Shown here piece by piece: positions 35,929-47,375 of a DNA stretch of 64,000 bases. Position numbers and translations under genes: made by a program. A model generated the notes under the pieces. The model was not told the DNA's origin and did not search any database. It saw only the letters and a list, made by a program, of their open reading frames with translations. How positions within the stretch are numbered: the stretch's first letter is position 1; each line of letters starts with the position of its first letter. The stretch is from Piper betle (taxonomy: Eukaryota; Streptophyta; Magnoliopsida; Piperales; Piperaceae): contig JAURVB010014815.1 in NCBI GenBank assembly GCA_033002965.1, positions 124,001-188,000 on the forward strand, read 5' to 3'.

Positions 35929-38767
35929 TGTAACACTCCAATTCGGTTCACTCAGAAACCAAACCAAAAATGCTACCGGCGACCAAACCATTCACTAATA
36001 TACTTAATTTGCTTAAGCCAACCTGGATCTAACCTCAGTGTCTCAAGATGGTGGTGTAAGCATTCAATGCATGGATGAGATTCTTAGGCTTTATCGTGGC
36101 TCTAGATGAATGCTATGATATGCAATTCATATTCAAAACAAAGCAAACTCATTAAAAGTTCAAAAAATAATGATTTTTAAAAACAAAATGGAGAAAGTCT
36201 CCCTAAAAGTGCAGTAAGGATCACCCTGTCAACAACAAGCAATATATATACGTAAAAGTAAAATATAGAATTTTTCGAGGACATGGTGTTTTTCTCACAA
36301 CTTTCACATTATAATCATTTCTATTCTTCTGAGCCGAGTCTGAGCTCCATTACTTAGCATGTTTAGTTCTATTCACAATTATAATCACACACAGATCATT
36401 TCATTAAATTCACACATCATTTTCTACAATAAAACATCATAACATTCAATTCAGACCATTCACAGTAGTTCATCACATCACATTCTCACTCATTCTTGGT
36501 ACGTACATGTGTGCATGGTGCATCGCTGCTCCTCCGCAGTCTTGACAACGCTCAGTTATTTTTGGTTCTCACCTACACAGATAATACAAAAATGTCAATA
36601 ACGAGTGTTACTAGTTCAGAAATAACTATTAATCAAACTAGCATAGAAGAGATGACTCTCCTATTAAATGAAATCATTCATATGCATCTGGATTAGAAAC
36701 TCTCATAAGGGCATTAATTAGGAGCCATTGGCCTTGGCTCGACAGCATCCCATTCTAACTCGTGAAATGCCTTGGTAAATTTTCAAACCATCCCTTGCGT
36801 GGGAAAATCAATTGTCCTAAAACCATCTACATCCTCAGTATCACTTTTTGCCCTAAGTATAGAGGCCGAGTACTCTCGAGTAGATGCCTTCATTACCCTT
36901 TGAATCCACAATTCTAGACATGCGTTGCATTGTAGTATTTGTAATCCTCCACAATTCTATAGGTTTGAGAACTCAAAGGTGGAGTTGTTAGGATCGCTTG
37001 GGAATAGAACAGCCTGCTCACCAATCCAGAGTCCGCTTTGACTGGCATGTGCCCGCTCACGGTGCACGTGAGTCAACTTTCCCTTGTCTCACATCTTACT
37101 AGAAAACCCGAGAAAACTATATATATATAGGTCTAGGTAGGGTTTGTAATATAGCAGGCTCGAAGGCATCATGATCTAGATCTAAGTTTTTAAAAACAAA
37201 CTCGAGGGATCTCATACTCAAGGGTATTTAATATAGAAATTTGTATGACTAAATAGTCCATGTGGAGTGGGATACGATAAATCCACCACTCAATACATCC
37301 GCTTACTTGTTAAAACAAATCACGATAGAGTGAAATAGTCAAACCAAAAGCTAAGTCCTAAACGGACCTGGTAGAAGCTCTAATCGTGTCCATGCGCCTA
37401 GGTGGCGAGTTCTGACTCTGTACCTACATATCAAAACTAAAAACTGATGCTCGCTATAATGCATTCACACATTCTAACTAGCATACTCAATCAAGCACTC
37501 ACATCAATCCACATCATGATTTTCTATGCTACATTGCACTTAATTAACAATTCAAACTTATTTTAATACTTCATTAGCATTTTTTATGTAATTCAAATAA
37601 AAAAATCATTTTTATTTACAATAAAAATAATTTTCCATGTTAATCAATCCAATCGTAGCATATTGTGCTAATAATTATAAATTTTTAAATAATTAAGTCA
37701 AAGATAATTATAGATCGCGTCATCGGAAATTGGCGATGACTAGGGTTTGTTGTGCATTTAGGGACTTAATTTCGGCACCCAGCGACATCCAAAGTTTAAT
37801 CGGGTTTGGCTAGATGAATTTGGCAAAAATTCGGCTCCGCCAAATTCTATTTTATGGTAGTTTCTGGTAGTTTTTGGGTGACTTTTCCGACGAGGTGGTC
37901 GGGCCTATTAGTGGGCACTGGCTTGGCGAGCTCAATGCAACCATGGTAGTGGTGAGGACAATGGCTATGGCGATGGTTGCCAATAGCATCTGTGAGTCAG
38001 ACGTGGTCGGTTGGCTTGTCTGATCGGCCCTTAGCTGGCCTTGGTTGCGGCGCTCAGTGTGGGGGAAAAGTTCTTGGGCTCGTACAGGGTAGTGACGACA
38101 TGGTTGTTGGCCGAATGGTGATGGCTATCGTGGGATAAGGACACTGCATCACAGCGTCATGGAGGCCAGGCGGTGGCCGGGATGGTCGGGGGAATGACTC
38201 GACGAGCTCTGGCGGCTTCATCGTCATTGATCGGCAGCGGTGTGGCGGCTAGAGGAGGCATCGACATCAAGCTTTGGGGTGGGGATCAAGGAGAGAAGGG
38301 AAGCATCTGGGTGAGGGTTTTGGGGGGCAATCTTGTGAATAAAAGTTGACTCGACTCCGACTCAAGTAAAAAATAATAACTAACTCCTAATATATTCCAA
38401 ACAAATCCAAAGAAATATGTAAAAATACCATAAAATATAATACACTTTATAACATAAAAATTGCATGTTGTATAACTAATAATCTACCCAAATTGCTATA
38501 TAATGTGTCCTAATGCACTATTTGACCTAAAAATAATTCTACGATAAATATAAAAAAACTGCATACTCTTATATACTCTAATAACTCATTTCTCATCATA
38601 TTTTTTATGTTTTCATCACATACTCAGGCACACTTGACCTTCATCGCTCATAACGCATAAGTAGCCTCAACTTTGCAGGCAGGTCATGGAACTAACTCAA
38701 TTTGAACCGACAGCTAAACCGACTGGTACGTTAATGTAAAACTCTCACTTGAGTCATGAGTTTTACA
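35929..38767 (-). mobile_element. Solo LTR, family A copy 3 (minus)
   Basis: The plus strand reads TGTAACACTCCAATTCGG at 35929 and ends GAGTCATGAGTTTTACA at 38767, the family A ends in reverse. Flanks AAAAA (35924-35928) and CAAAA (38768-38772) agree in four of five bases, a likely decayed duplication. Internal landmarks are shared with copy 5: GCTACCGGCGACC, the CACCCTGTCAACAAC block and the GC-rich part at 37900-38330 followed by TTGACTCGACTCC. It is clearly older than copies 1 and 2. Confidence 0.82.
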
Positions 38768-38824
38768 CAAAACGTCTGTTAGTCTATCCAAGTCCATGTC
38801 CATTAATAGCTAAATGGATATTTT

Positions 38825-39335
38825 TTAGAGCCGTGTGGATATGGACATGGCTATGGACATATTTTTTTGTCGTGGAGATTAGTGGACATAGTGGTGGACT
38901 TATATGTACCATGTCTACTAGTGTCCATGCCCACTAATAATTTATAAAGAAGAAAAAATATTTTAAAAGATATGTTAAGATTTTACTAATATATATCAAG
39001 ATTTGTTGATCTTATCCTTTGGGGAAAAAAAGATTAAATGTGGAACAATTACAATTTACTTTGCTACTAATTGTAATTGTAATTGTAATTGTTCCGCATG
39101 GCTATGGGCAAATTTTTTTGTCGTGGAGATTAATGGACATAGTGGTAGACTTATACGTACCATGTCTACTAGTGTCCATGCCCATTAATAATTTATAAAG
39201 AAGAAAAATATTTTAAAAGATATGTTAAGATTTTACTAATATATATCAAGATTTGTAGATCTTATCCTTTGGGAAAAAAATGATTAAATGTGGAACAATT
39301 ACAATTTACTTTGCTACTAATTTTTTAGTGATATT
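38825..39335. repeat. Tandem duplication of a GGACAT-rich segment, 251-bp period
   Basis: GTCGTGGAGATTAGTGGACA at 38869 recurs at 39120 (GTCGTGGAGATTAATGGACA). Both are followed by GTACCATGTCTACTAGTGTC, a shared AT-rich tail and CTTATCCTTTGGG. Between the copies lies a run of four TTGTAA units (39068-39094). The CATGTCCAC/GTGGACATGG motifs resemble hAT subterminal repeats, so this may be a remnant of a non-autonomous hAT element. Confidence 0.8.
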
Positions 39336-39434
39336 TAATTTATGGATAATTATTTTTCATAATTACTTCCATATATTCTTGACCAATATTTTTATTCCTT
39401 CATGTACACATTGAAATAGTAATGATAATATTTA

Positions 39435-41960
39435 TGTATAAAACCCGTGACTAGAGTCTAGGTTCTATAGTCTGAACCAGACGGTTCAACTGTTATTTTC
39501 AATCAAATCAATTTCAGAACACGCCTATCGAGCCAAGGCCGATTATGTGTTATGAACCATGAGAGTCATGTGTGCTCAAGTATATGATAATAACGTTAGT
39601 AAGACAACAGGAGAATGAGTTATCAGAATATATGAGAGTATGCCTAGATTTTCGTTATTTATTTTAGTATTAGATCGTAGAATTATTTTGGCCAAATGCC
39701 ACATTAGGACCCGCTATGAGTTGTTTGGGTGGTTATTAGTTATAAAGCATGTCATTGTGATATTATGGTGTGTATTATGTTTTATGGGATTTTTCCTTAT
39801 TTTTCTGGATTTTTTAGGAATTATTATGAATTAATTATTATTTTTGACTCGAGTCGGAGTCAAGTCAAGTTATATTTACGAGATGACCACTCATCTTCTC
39901 CCTCGACTACTTGTCTTCTTCCCCCAACTACTCATTTTCTCCCCCCGACCATTCGTCTTCTCCCACCGACACCTTTTATATACCAAACCCTCAATGCCAC
40001 CCCTTTACCTGTCACCGATTTTGCCATCAATGATCGTAGCTACCGCCATCCTATTGCCACCTCAACGTCACCGACCCTCCCCACGACCTTTCCTGACTAG
40101 AGCAGAGTCCAATGCCGCCCATCCTAGTCAAATCTTCTGCCAAATTCATCCAATCGAACTAGATCGAACTTTGGATGCTATCGAGTGCTGAATTCGAGCT
40201 CTGAGACAAGCAACGAACCCTAGCCATCACTGATTACTGACAACGCGAGGTATAATTAACTCCATCTTAATTTATTAAGGATGATAATTATTAACACAAC
40301 ATGATAGGATTAATGAATTGACGAGTTTGCTATTTTATCACAAATAAAAATATGAAATTTGCTTGATTGAAGTGTATTAAAACAAGTGTTAAGGAACTAA
40401 TTAGGTAACGTAAATAATTATCATAATCCAATACAATGTAGCGGATGAAAACTTATGTGTGATTGATGTATGATGTGCTGTATATATGCTATAGGATGTT
40501 TAATGCATCATTCAGTTAGCGGGCATTAGCTTGTAGATTTGATGTGTAGGTATGGAGTAGAAGCTTGCCGCATAGGCGTGCGGATACGATTGGAACTTCT
40601 ACCAGGTTTGTGTATGACTCATTTCCTATTTTATGCTCTATTCTATTGTGTATTATTTTATTATTTGCAGAACTAGTTAAGTGACATTTTATCGTATCCC
40701 ACTTAACTTGGGCCAGTTAATCAACCAGTTTTCCTGGTTAATAACCTTTGAGGAAAACCGACTCGCACGTACCATGAGCAGGTGCACGTGTCAATTAAAG
40801 TGGGCTCTGGATTAGTGAGCTGGCTGTTTGAATCCTGAGGGATCCTGACAACTACCATTTTGAGTTCCTAACACCTGGAGAAAAATGGAGGTTTATGGGT
40901 ACTATTTAGTATAGTGCATGTCCGGAGTTGTGATTCAAAGGGTACTAAAGGTGACTGCCTGAGAGTACTCAATCTTTGTGCTCAAGGCCAAGAGAATTTA
41001 TGGAGGACTAGAGGGGGCTTAGGATATACCAGTAGTCCCGAGGGACCAGAAAATGAAATGAGAAAATGTTGAGAGAGGCATCACTATCAGCAGAGCAGCC
41101 AGTTCAGGATACTACCGGGTCTGCATCCTGGTGACTTCTCAGTAGGTGCCCTTCAGAGAGTTCTGGTGAAGTATATGAATGTTTTTCTTTATATGAGAGT
41201 TAGCCCTCATAGTCAGTTTTATATTAGTTATATTCTGGACCAGTAACACTCGTCACTGATTGTTTTTATAATATATGTAGGTGATGATCACGGGTTGGAT
41301 GTGCCAGCCTAGATGGAGGAACAGTGATGTCTCTTGCACACACACATGTAAGACGTTAGATTGTTAATATTTTGTTGATGTTGTCATTCTATTAAAAATG
41401 ATGTGATGTAATGCCAGGTATGATACTATGATGTGATATGATATTTGTTTCAGTAGTAGAATTTCTAACTGTGGCATTTGAATACATATGTTTTAGTAAA
41501 TATGTTTATATATTGAATATGTACAACAAGTAAGGCTCAGAATTGGATACAAAAAGTGAATAGAATGCATAGATGGGTCTCGACCCAAGATTTAGAATAA
41601 CTTATGGAGCAGATTAGAATTTTTTGTGAATGTCAATGTGTGATATTTTATATATGTTTATACATGTTGATTTGACTGGGTGGCCATTAATTGCACTTTT
41701 AGGGGATACTCTGTCTGTTTTATTTTACGAATTATATCGATTTTATAGTAGTTATTTTAGTATGTAAGCTGTTTGTCATATCATCTATGTAATAACATGT
41801 CAGGGCCTTTGTGTGTTCATCCATGCAAAGCGAATGTCATCTTCCATCTTGAGATGCCAAAAGTAGATCCGCATGAATTGGGTTTGGGTTAACCTACCTA
41901 ATGGGGACAAATGACATTCTGGTTCGGTTCTTGAGCATGAACCGGATTTGAGGTGTTACA
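39435..41960 (+). mobile_element. LTR, family A copy 4 (plus, old)
   Basis: It starts TGTATAAAACCCGTGACTAG and ends GGATTTGAGGTGTTACA, with all family A landmarks in order: GACTCGAGTCGGAGTC near 39846, AGTTAGCGGGC near 40515, the GTAGGTATGGAGTAG block at about 40546 and GGTGGCCATTAATTGC near 41680. It is shorter (2526 bp), mostly because the GC-rich centre is reduced. Flanks ATTTA and CTATG do not match, so no duplication supports a single insertion. Confidence 0.8.
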
Positions 41961-41967
41961 CTATGCT

Positions 41968-42362
41968 ATTATATATATATTATAAGAAAAATTATATGTG
42001 CTACACATTTAATTTAAATCTTTTAAACTAGGGGCCATAAAATAATATTTATGTATATTAAAAGTATGATGCATAAATAGCAAATTGATAAAACTTTTCT
42101 ATTTCTAACATTAGTATTACCTACTTTTGAATTTCAAAAGATGCACTAGTTAATAGATATTTTGAAATAAATTTTTATTGTAATTACTTTGATTATTAAG
42201 ATGATATGGTTAGAATTATTAGATTGTGTTGAAATTTTATGATCATTTTTATTCTTTATTTTTTATTTGTCTATATAATTTTTGAATAGTGAGAACCACT
42301 AAATTACTCAAAATTAAAAGTGTATCCCATATAAGTTATATGAGAAATAGCTCATGTTTATG
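41968..42362. mobile_element. Micron-like MITE inserted in a TA microsatellite
   Basis: A unit of about 395 bp whose ends are inverted relative to each other (ATATGTGCTACACATTTAATTT at the left; the reverse of AAAAGTGTATCCCATAT at the right). It is flanked by TA repeats: a short tract at 41970-41980 and a long one at 42364-42418. Parts of it recur in reverse at 54325-54415 and 54990-55113, again next to a TA tract. Rice Micron elements are known to sit in TA microsatellites. Membership here is inferred from structure, not sequence. Confidence 0.5.

Positions 42363-42363
<1 letters not shown>

Positions 42364-42418
<55 letters not shown>
42364..42418. repeat. TA microsatellite
   Basis: An uninterrupted TA run of about 27 units between the MITE and the Mutator-like element. 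Confidence 0.95.
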
Positions 42419-42420
<2 letters not shown>

Positions 42421-42421
<1 letters not shown>

Positions 42422-44612
42422 GCAATGCTACTACGCGCTACCCCATTTTGGCAGCGCTTGTGGGCTGCCCTTGTGGGCCATTGGATTTGATCCAATGACC
42501 CACAACACGTCCCCATCTCCAACCCCCACTCACCCCCACCCTGCTTTCCCGCTTCTCCCCCGTGACCTTCCCGTCGCCGCGCCCTGCCCGCCGCCGGTCC
42601 TTGCCCGATGTCGCGCCCCCACTTGCTTTTGAGCCACCCACCTGCAGCCTCGACCTCCCCCTCGCGTTCCCCTAGCCCGGCTGCTCCGTCTCCCCCCTTA
42701 TCCCCTGCCCCTTCTTGCCTCTGCACACCCCCCCCCCCCACCCTCCCCCACGCGTTCCCCACCCACGTCCCTGCCCTGGGCCTTGACCCCTGCCTCGCTC
42801 GAGTCAATATTATAAAATAATTTTTTTAAAAAAAAATTGTAATAAAAACTTGGTTTGCTCCCGAATAGACTCATTCTTATGAAATAAATTTTAAAAAAAT
42901 TTTATTGACTCGAATCAATTTAAACAAATAAAAATATTAAAAACTTGACTTGAGAAAGGAGCGAGTCCTGAGTTTAGTTTTATTACAAAATTATTTTAAC
43001 TTTTTAAAAATTTATTTTATAATATTGACACGAGTCGAGAGCATGTATAGTTTTTATTTTGTGGTATTTTATTTTTAATATTTTTTTAAATAAAAAAATT
43101 TTCAATAAAATAAATAATATTAAAAAATATTACGAAATACAATTCAAAAATATAAAAAATTAAAATACCATAAAATAAAATAATTGAGTTCTAATGGATT
43201 ATTTTATTTTCTAGTATTTTATTCTATTTGTTTTACACTTTTTGAGATGTATTTAATAATATTGACTGCCAATATTACGAAAAAAATAAAGTAAAACACC
43301 AAAAAATAAAATAATCCATTAGAAATTTATTATTTTATTTTATGATTTTTAATTTATTTCTTAATATTTTTTGAAATGTATTTCGTAATATTTAATTGAG
43401 TGAGGATGGAAATAGGTAATTGTAGTTTCGTAATAATGACTCACTCCCAACTCTAGTTAATATTACAAAATATATCTCAAAAAATATTAAAAAATAAAGT
43501 AAAATATCATAAAATAAAATAATTGATTATTTTATTTTATGATATTTTACTTTATTTTTTTCGTAATATTGAGAGTCAATATTATGGAATACATCTTAAA
43601 AAATATATAACAAATAGAATAAAATACTATAAAATAAATTAATCCATTAGAACTCAATTATTTTATTTTATGGTATTTTAATTTAATTTTTTATATTTTT
43701 GAATTGTATTTTGTAATATTTTTTTATAGTATTTTATTTTATTAAAAAAGTTGTATTTTATTTGTTTAAAAAAATATTAAAAATAAAATGCTATAAAATA
43801 AAGCTATACATGTTCTTGACTCTTGTCAATATTACAAAATAAATTTGAAAAAAAAATTGTAATAAAAACTAGACTCCCTCATGACTCGCTCCTTTCTAAA
43901 GTCTAAGTTTTTAATATTTTTAATTTTTTTAAATTGACTCGAGTAGAATAAAATTATTTTTTTAAAAAATTTATTTTTTAATAATGACTCCATTCTAGAG
44001 CGAAATAAGTTTTTGTTATGAAATTAATTTTTTAAATTTATTTCGCAATATTGACTGTAGTCGAGAACAAGTCAAAATTTTATTACGAAATTGCCATTGC
44101 CCTTTCCTTCCCCCACCTCTATTTTGTCGAGCCACCGACGGCCGCCCACTGGCCAGTGCTATCGCCGCCTCGGGGTTGGGGTGGTGACGTGCGGGGGAAC
44201 GACGTCGTTTGACGGGGGGTGGAAACATGGTTGGGGGAAAATAGGGCCGTGGGGGGGAAGGGAGCTGTAGTCCATGGCGGGGAACATGGGGGGGGGGAGG
44301 AGCGCGGAGGCGGGCAGGGGTTGGGGGAGGGGGTGGAAGGGGGCCGCTAGGCTGGGGACCCGGGGAGGAGGCCGCGGCTGTAGGCATGGACGTGGGGCCA
44401 GGCGAGGGCTTGGCGGCAGGAGGGGGCACGGCGGCGGGCAGGGGCTGGCAGTTAGCGGGGGAGCGGCGGTGGGCGGGGGTGGCAGCAGGAAGGTCGCCAG
44501 GGGGAGAAGCGGGAAAGCAGGGTGGGGGTGTATTGTGGGCCGTTGGATCAGATCTAATGGCCCACAGTTGGCAACGCATGGTGCGCTACCAACAGTGGGC
44601 AGTGCACCATAG
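42421..44612. mobile_element. Mutator-like element with long GC-rich inverted ends
   Basis: The left arm (42421-42600) and the reverse complement of the right arm (about 44440-44612) align over more than 130 bp. Both contain TGTGGGCCATTRGATYTGATCC and then CCCCCACCCTGCTTTCCCGCT-like sequence. Both arms continue into CCG/CCT-rich DNA. The centre (42800-44090) is an array of AT-rich palindromes. There is no transposase, so it is non-autonomous. Long inverted ends suit Mutator-like elements, but the exact termini and a 9-bp duplication could not be fixed. Open frames in the arms are by-products of composition. Confidence 0.5.
42800..44090. repeat. Array 1 of large AT-rich palindromes
   Basis: A series of inverted repeats has arms like TCAATATTACGAAATACATC, then AAAATACCATAAAATAAAAT, around a short centre (..CCATTAGAACTCAATTA..), and the mirror arm. 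Neighbouring palindromes are separated by GACTCGAGTC-type linkers with AGTCAAGTTTTTATTACGAAA. The linker and adjoining bases resemble the middle of the family A LTR (for example 39780-39890). Confidence 0.75.
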
Positions 44613-44618
44613 ATTTTC

Positions 44619-44700
44619 TATATGGATATAATGCTGTTGTACTAGAGCATAGCCAACATGGTTGTGCTGCAGTTTGATTCAAGCTGTTGCATTATATCCA
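44619..44700. repeat. Small foldback element
   Basis: The ends GGATATAATGC (44619) and GCATTATATCC (near 44700) are perfect inverted copies. The 45-base core with CTAGAGCATAGCCAACATGG is related, in reverse, to the foldback at 50851-50953. It has the size and shape of a MITE. Confidence 0.6.
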
Positions 44701-44934
44701 ACGGCTGGAAAATAACCTCAACAAAGCCATCGTCTCTCTAGTGACGCTCGCAGCACCCCTCAGCCCAGTGATTCTTCCTGCACATCTCACAGCACACCGT
44801 GACAATGACAAAGTAGCATGTGGTCAGAGGAGTACAGAGCCGGCGAAAGAAGTGGTCGGAGGAGTACAGCATTGGCAAAAGAAGCGACGACGATGAAGTA
44901 GCAGAGCTGTTCAGCCAGAACCTTTGTTTCGCTT

Positions 44935-46930
44935 CCTCTATTTCTCCACCTACGCGGCACACCACTGCTGGCGGGAGGCATCAGTTTGAGAGTCTGGAGA
45001 TGGGGCGGTCACCAGTGAGTCCAGCCCCACACTTTTTTGATGCCACCAACCACAACTTTATTTCCCACTTCCTCTATTCTCTCTATTTCTCCCGGGACAC
45101 CGTGCAGCAAAGCCAGTGGGAGAGGGCAGGAGGGATCGACTTGGGAGTTCAGTAAGGAGGCAGTTGCCGGAGAATCCACCGTTGCAATCGCCTCGATCAA
45201 AGCTGTAGATTTTTCGATGCCGTTGACCACAGGTCTGTTTCCCACTTCCTTTGATCTCTATGTTTCTCCCGGGACGCCGCACAGCACGGTCGGCGGGGAG
45301 TCCGGTGAGGAGGCTGTCGCAATACGGCCAGTGGTGGTGCAGGTGGTGGCGGCGGCAGGGGGGATCGTCAATTGGGGACAAGGACAATTAGAATTGTTGT
45401 GGTATTTTTTGATTGTTTTATTTTATGGTATTTTCCTATATTTTTTAATATATTTTGGGATCTATTTCATAATATTGACTCGAGTCAGGACCGAATCAAG
45501 TTTTTATTACAAAACTACCCCTACCAATTTCCTTCCCCACTCATGTCAATATTACGAAATATATCCCGAAAAATATATCCCAAAAAATATAAAAAATACA
45601 ATAAAATATCATAAAATAAAATAATCAAGTACCAAAGGATTATTTTATTTTATGATATTTTATTATATTTTTTATATTTTTCGGGATATATTTTATAATA
45701 TTGACTCGAGTCGAGAGTGAGTCAAGTTTTTATTATGAAAATAGGGGAGATAGGGGTTCGATGGCAATTTTGTAATTAAAACTTGACTCGCTCTCGACTC
45801 GAGTAAATATTATAAAATACATCCCAAAAAATATAAAAATATAGTAAAATAACATAAAATAAAATAATCTAGTTCTAATAGATTATTTTATTTTATGGTA
45901 GTTTACTCTATTTTTTTCATATTTTTAAGATGTATTTTGTAATATTTACTTGATTAAGGGGTAGGGGTAGTTTCGTAATAAAAACTTGACTTGAACCCGA
46001 CTCATTTAAATATTACAAAATAGAACCCAAAAAATACAAAAAATATAGTAAAATATGATAAACTAAAATAATCTGAGTTCTAATAGATTATTTTATTTTT
46101 GGTGTTTTAATCTATTTTTTTCATATTTTTTGAGATATATTTCGTAATATTGACACAAGTCGAGAACGGGTCAAACTTTTATTTTAAAACTACCCCTATC
46201 AAAAAATATGAAAAAATGGGGTAAAATAACATAAAATAAAATAATCCATTAGAATTTGATTATTTTATTTTTTTAGTATTTTCCTAAATTTTTTTAATAT
46301 TTTTCGGGATTTATTTCGTAATATTAACTCTAGTCGGGACCAAGTCAAGTTTTTATTACAAAGCTTGACTCGATTCCTACTCGAGTCAATATGATGAAAT
46401 ACATTTTGAAAAATATAAAAAATACTATAAAATGCCATAGAATAAAATAATTGAGTTCTAATTGATTTTTTAATTTTATGGTATTTTACTTAATTTTTTC
46501 ATATTTTACACAGGTTGGGGAGCGAGTCAAGTTTTTATTACAAAACTACCCCCGCACCTAAACTCATTCTTCTTCCCCGACTCTGTTTCCCGCTTCATCT
46601 GTTCCCACTTCATCTACTTCCCCGCCAGCGTCGGTCCTCCAAGCCCACCACGCAGTCCACCCCCTCCTCCCTCCGCCGCCACGTCCACCATTGGCATCGC
46701 TTCCATCGACGCCTCCGACCCCGGCTAAGTCATCTGAAGGTGCAGCTATTTAGACACCTCTGAGGACAGAGCTTTCTCTATTTCTCCTGCCAATGACAGT
46801 CCTCCAAACACACCGTGCAGTCCACCCCCTCCGCCGCTGCCACGTCCACATTTGGCATCGCCTCCATCGACTCCACCGACGCCGGTTATGTCTTCTAAGG
46901 CTGCAGTATTTTAGACGACTCCACCGCCTG
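44935..46930 (+). repeat. Degenerate units of about 160-180 bp split by a palindrome array
   Basis: Units share TTTCTCCCGGGACRCCGYRCAGC-like sequence. They occur near 44940, 45090 and 45270 and then, beyond the palindrome array, near 46640 and 46800 with CAGTCCACCCCCTCC and GGCATCGCYTCCATCGAC. The last two are about 163 bp apart. Together they look like one tandem array upstream of the FAR1-like gene, later split. Frames over it are not convincing genes. Confidence 0.5.
45440..46540. repeat. Array 2 of large AT-rich palindromes
   Basis: About five palindromes of 130-180 bp, for example 45545-45715 and 45800-45950. Their arms pair AATATTACGAAAT.. with ..ATTTCGTAATATT through CATAAAATAAAATAAT / ATTATTTTATTTTATG. 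Linkers carry GACTCGAGTC and AAGTTTTTATTACAAAACTACCCC. The same unit makes up array 1 at 42.8-44.1 kb. Confidence 0.8.
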
Positions 46931-47375
46931 TTTGCATCGCCTCCTCTGTTTCCAGCCGGTGACTTCAACCTCGGACTTGCTGGCCTTCTCGCAGGAGGTC
47001 CGGTGTTGCACTTTATACATTTATGTTATGCAGTTTATACGTTTATGTTATTCATCGACGCTTATGTTATTGATCCTCGACGCTATGTCATACAATTTAT
47101 ATATAATAAGTTATAGTGCCTAGCTAGTCCATGAATGGATTAGTTTCTTACTGAGGCTTCGTTGGCATGTGTTTTAGAGTAGGTTTATGAATTAAATTTA
47201 TGTACATCTATAATAATTTTGTTCATGTTTCATTGTATCTGTTATATCCTGGTAATGAACAATTAATATATTTCCTTTTCCAGTATTAGTTTGTAATCAA
47301 GACAGTAGCATTAATTATCTGATTGAAGAACACAACAACATTAGATATGGTGATGTTAAAACTACCGGTAGTTCA
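46931..47375 (+). other. Region between the repeat units and the FAR1-like gene
   Basis: AT-rich and without a recognisable gene. A possible splice acceptor (TTTTCCAG) at about 47282 precedes sequence that reads toward the FAR1-like frame, so part of this may be an upstream exon or leader. Confidence 0.3.

Noticed and set aside
39435..41960. Target-site duplication for family A copy 4
   Set aside because: The flanking 5-mers ATTTA and CTATG do not match, so I do not claim one.
42358..42807. Minus-strand frame of 149 codons ending in a Tyr-Ile repeat
   Set aside because: It translates a TA microsatellite and the GC-rich arm of the Mutator-like element.
44016..44579. Pro-rich frame of 187 codons
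   Set aside because: It lies in the GC-rich right arm of the Mutator-like element; low complexity and no domain.
46793..47123. Frames of 63-107 codons before the FAR1-like gene
   Set aside because: They overlap the degenerate tandem units and show no domain.
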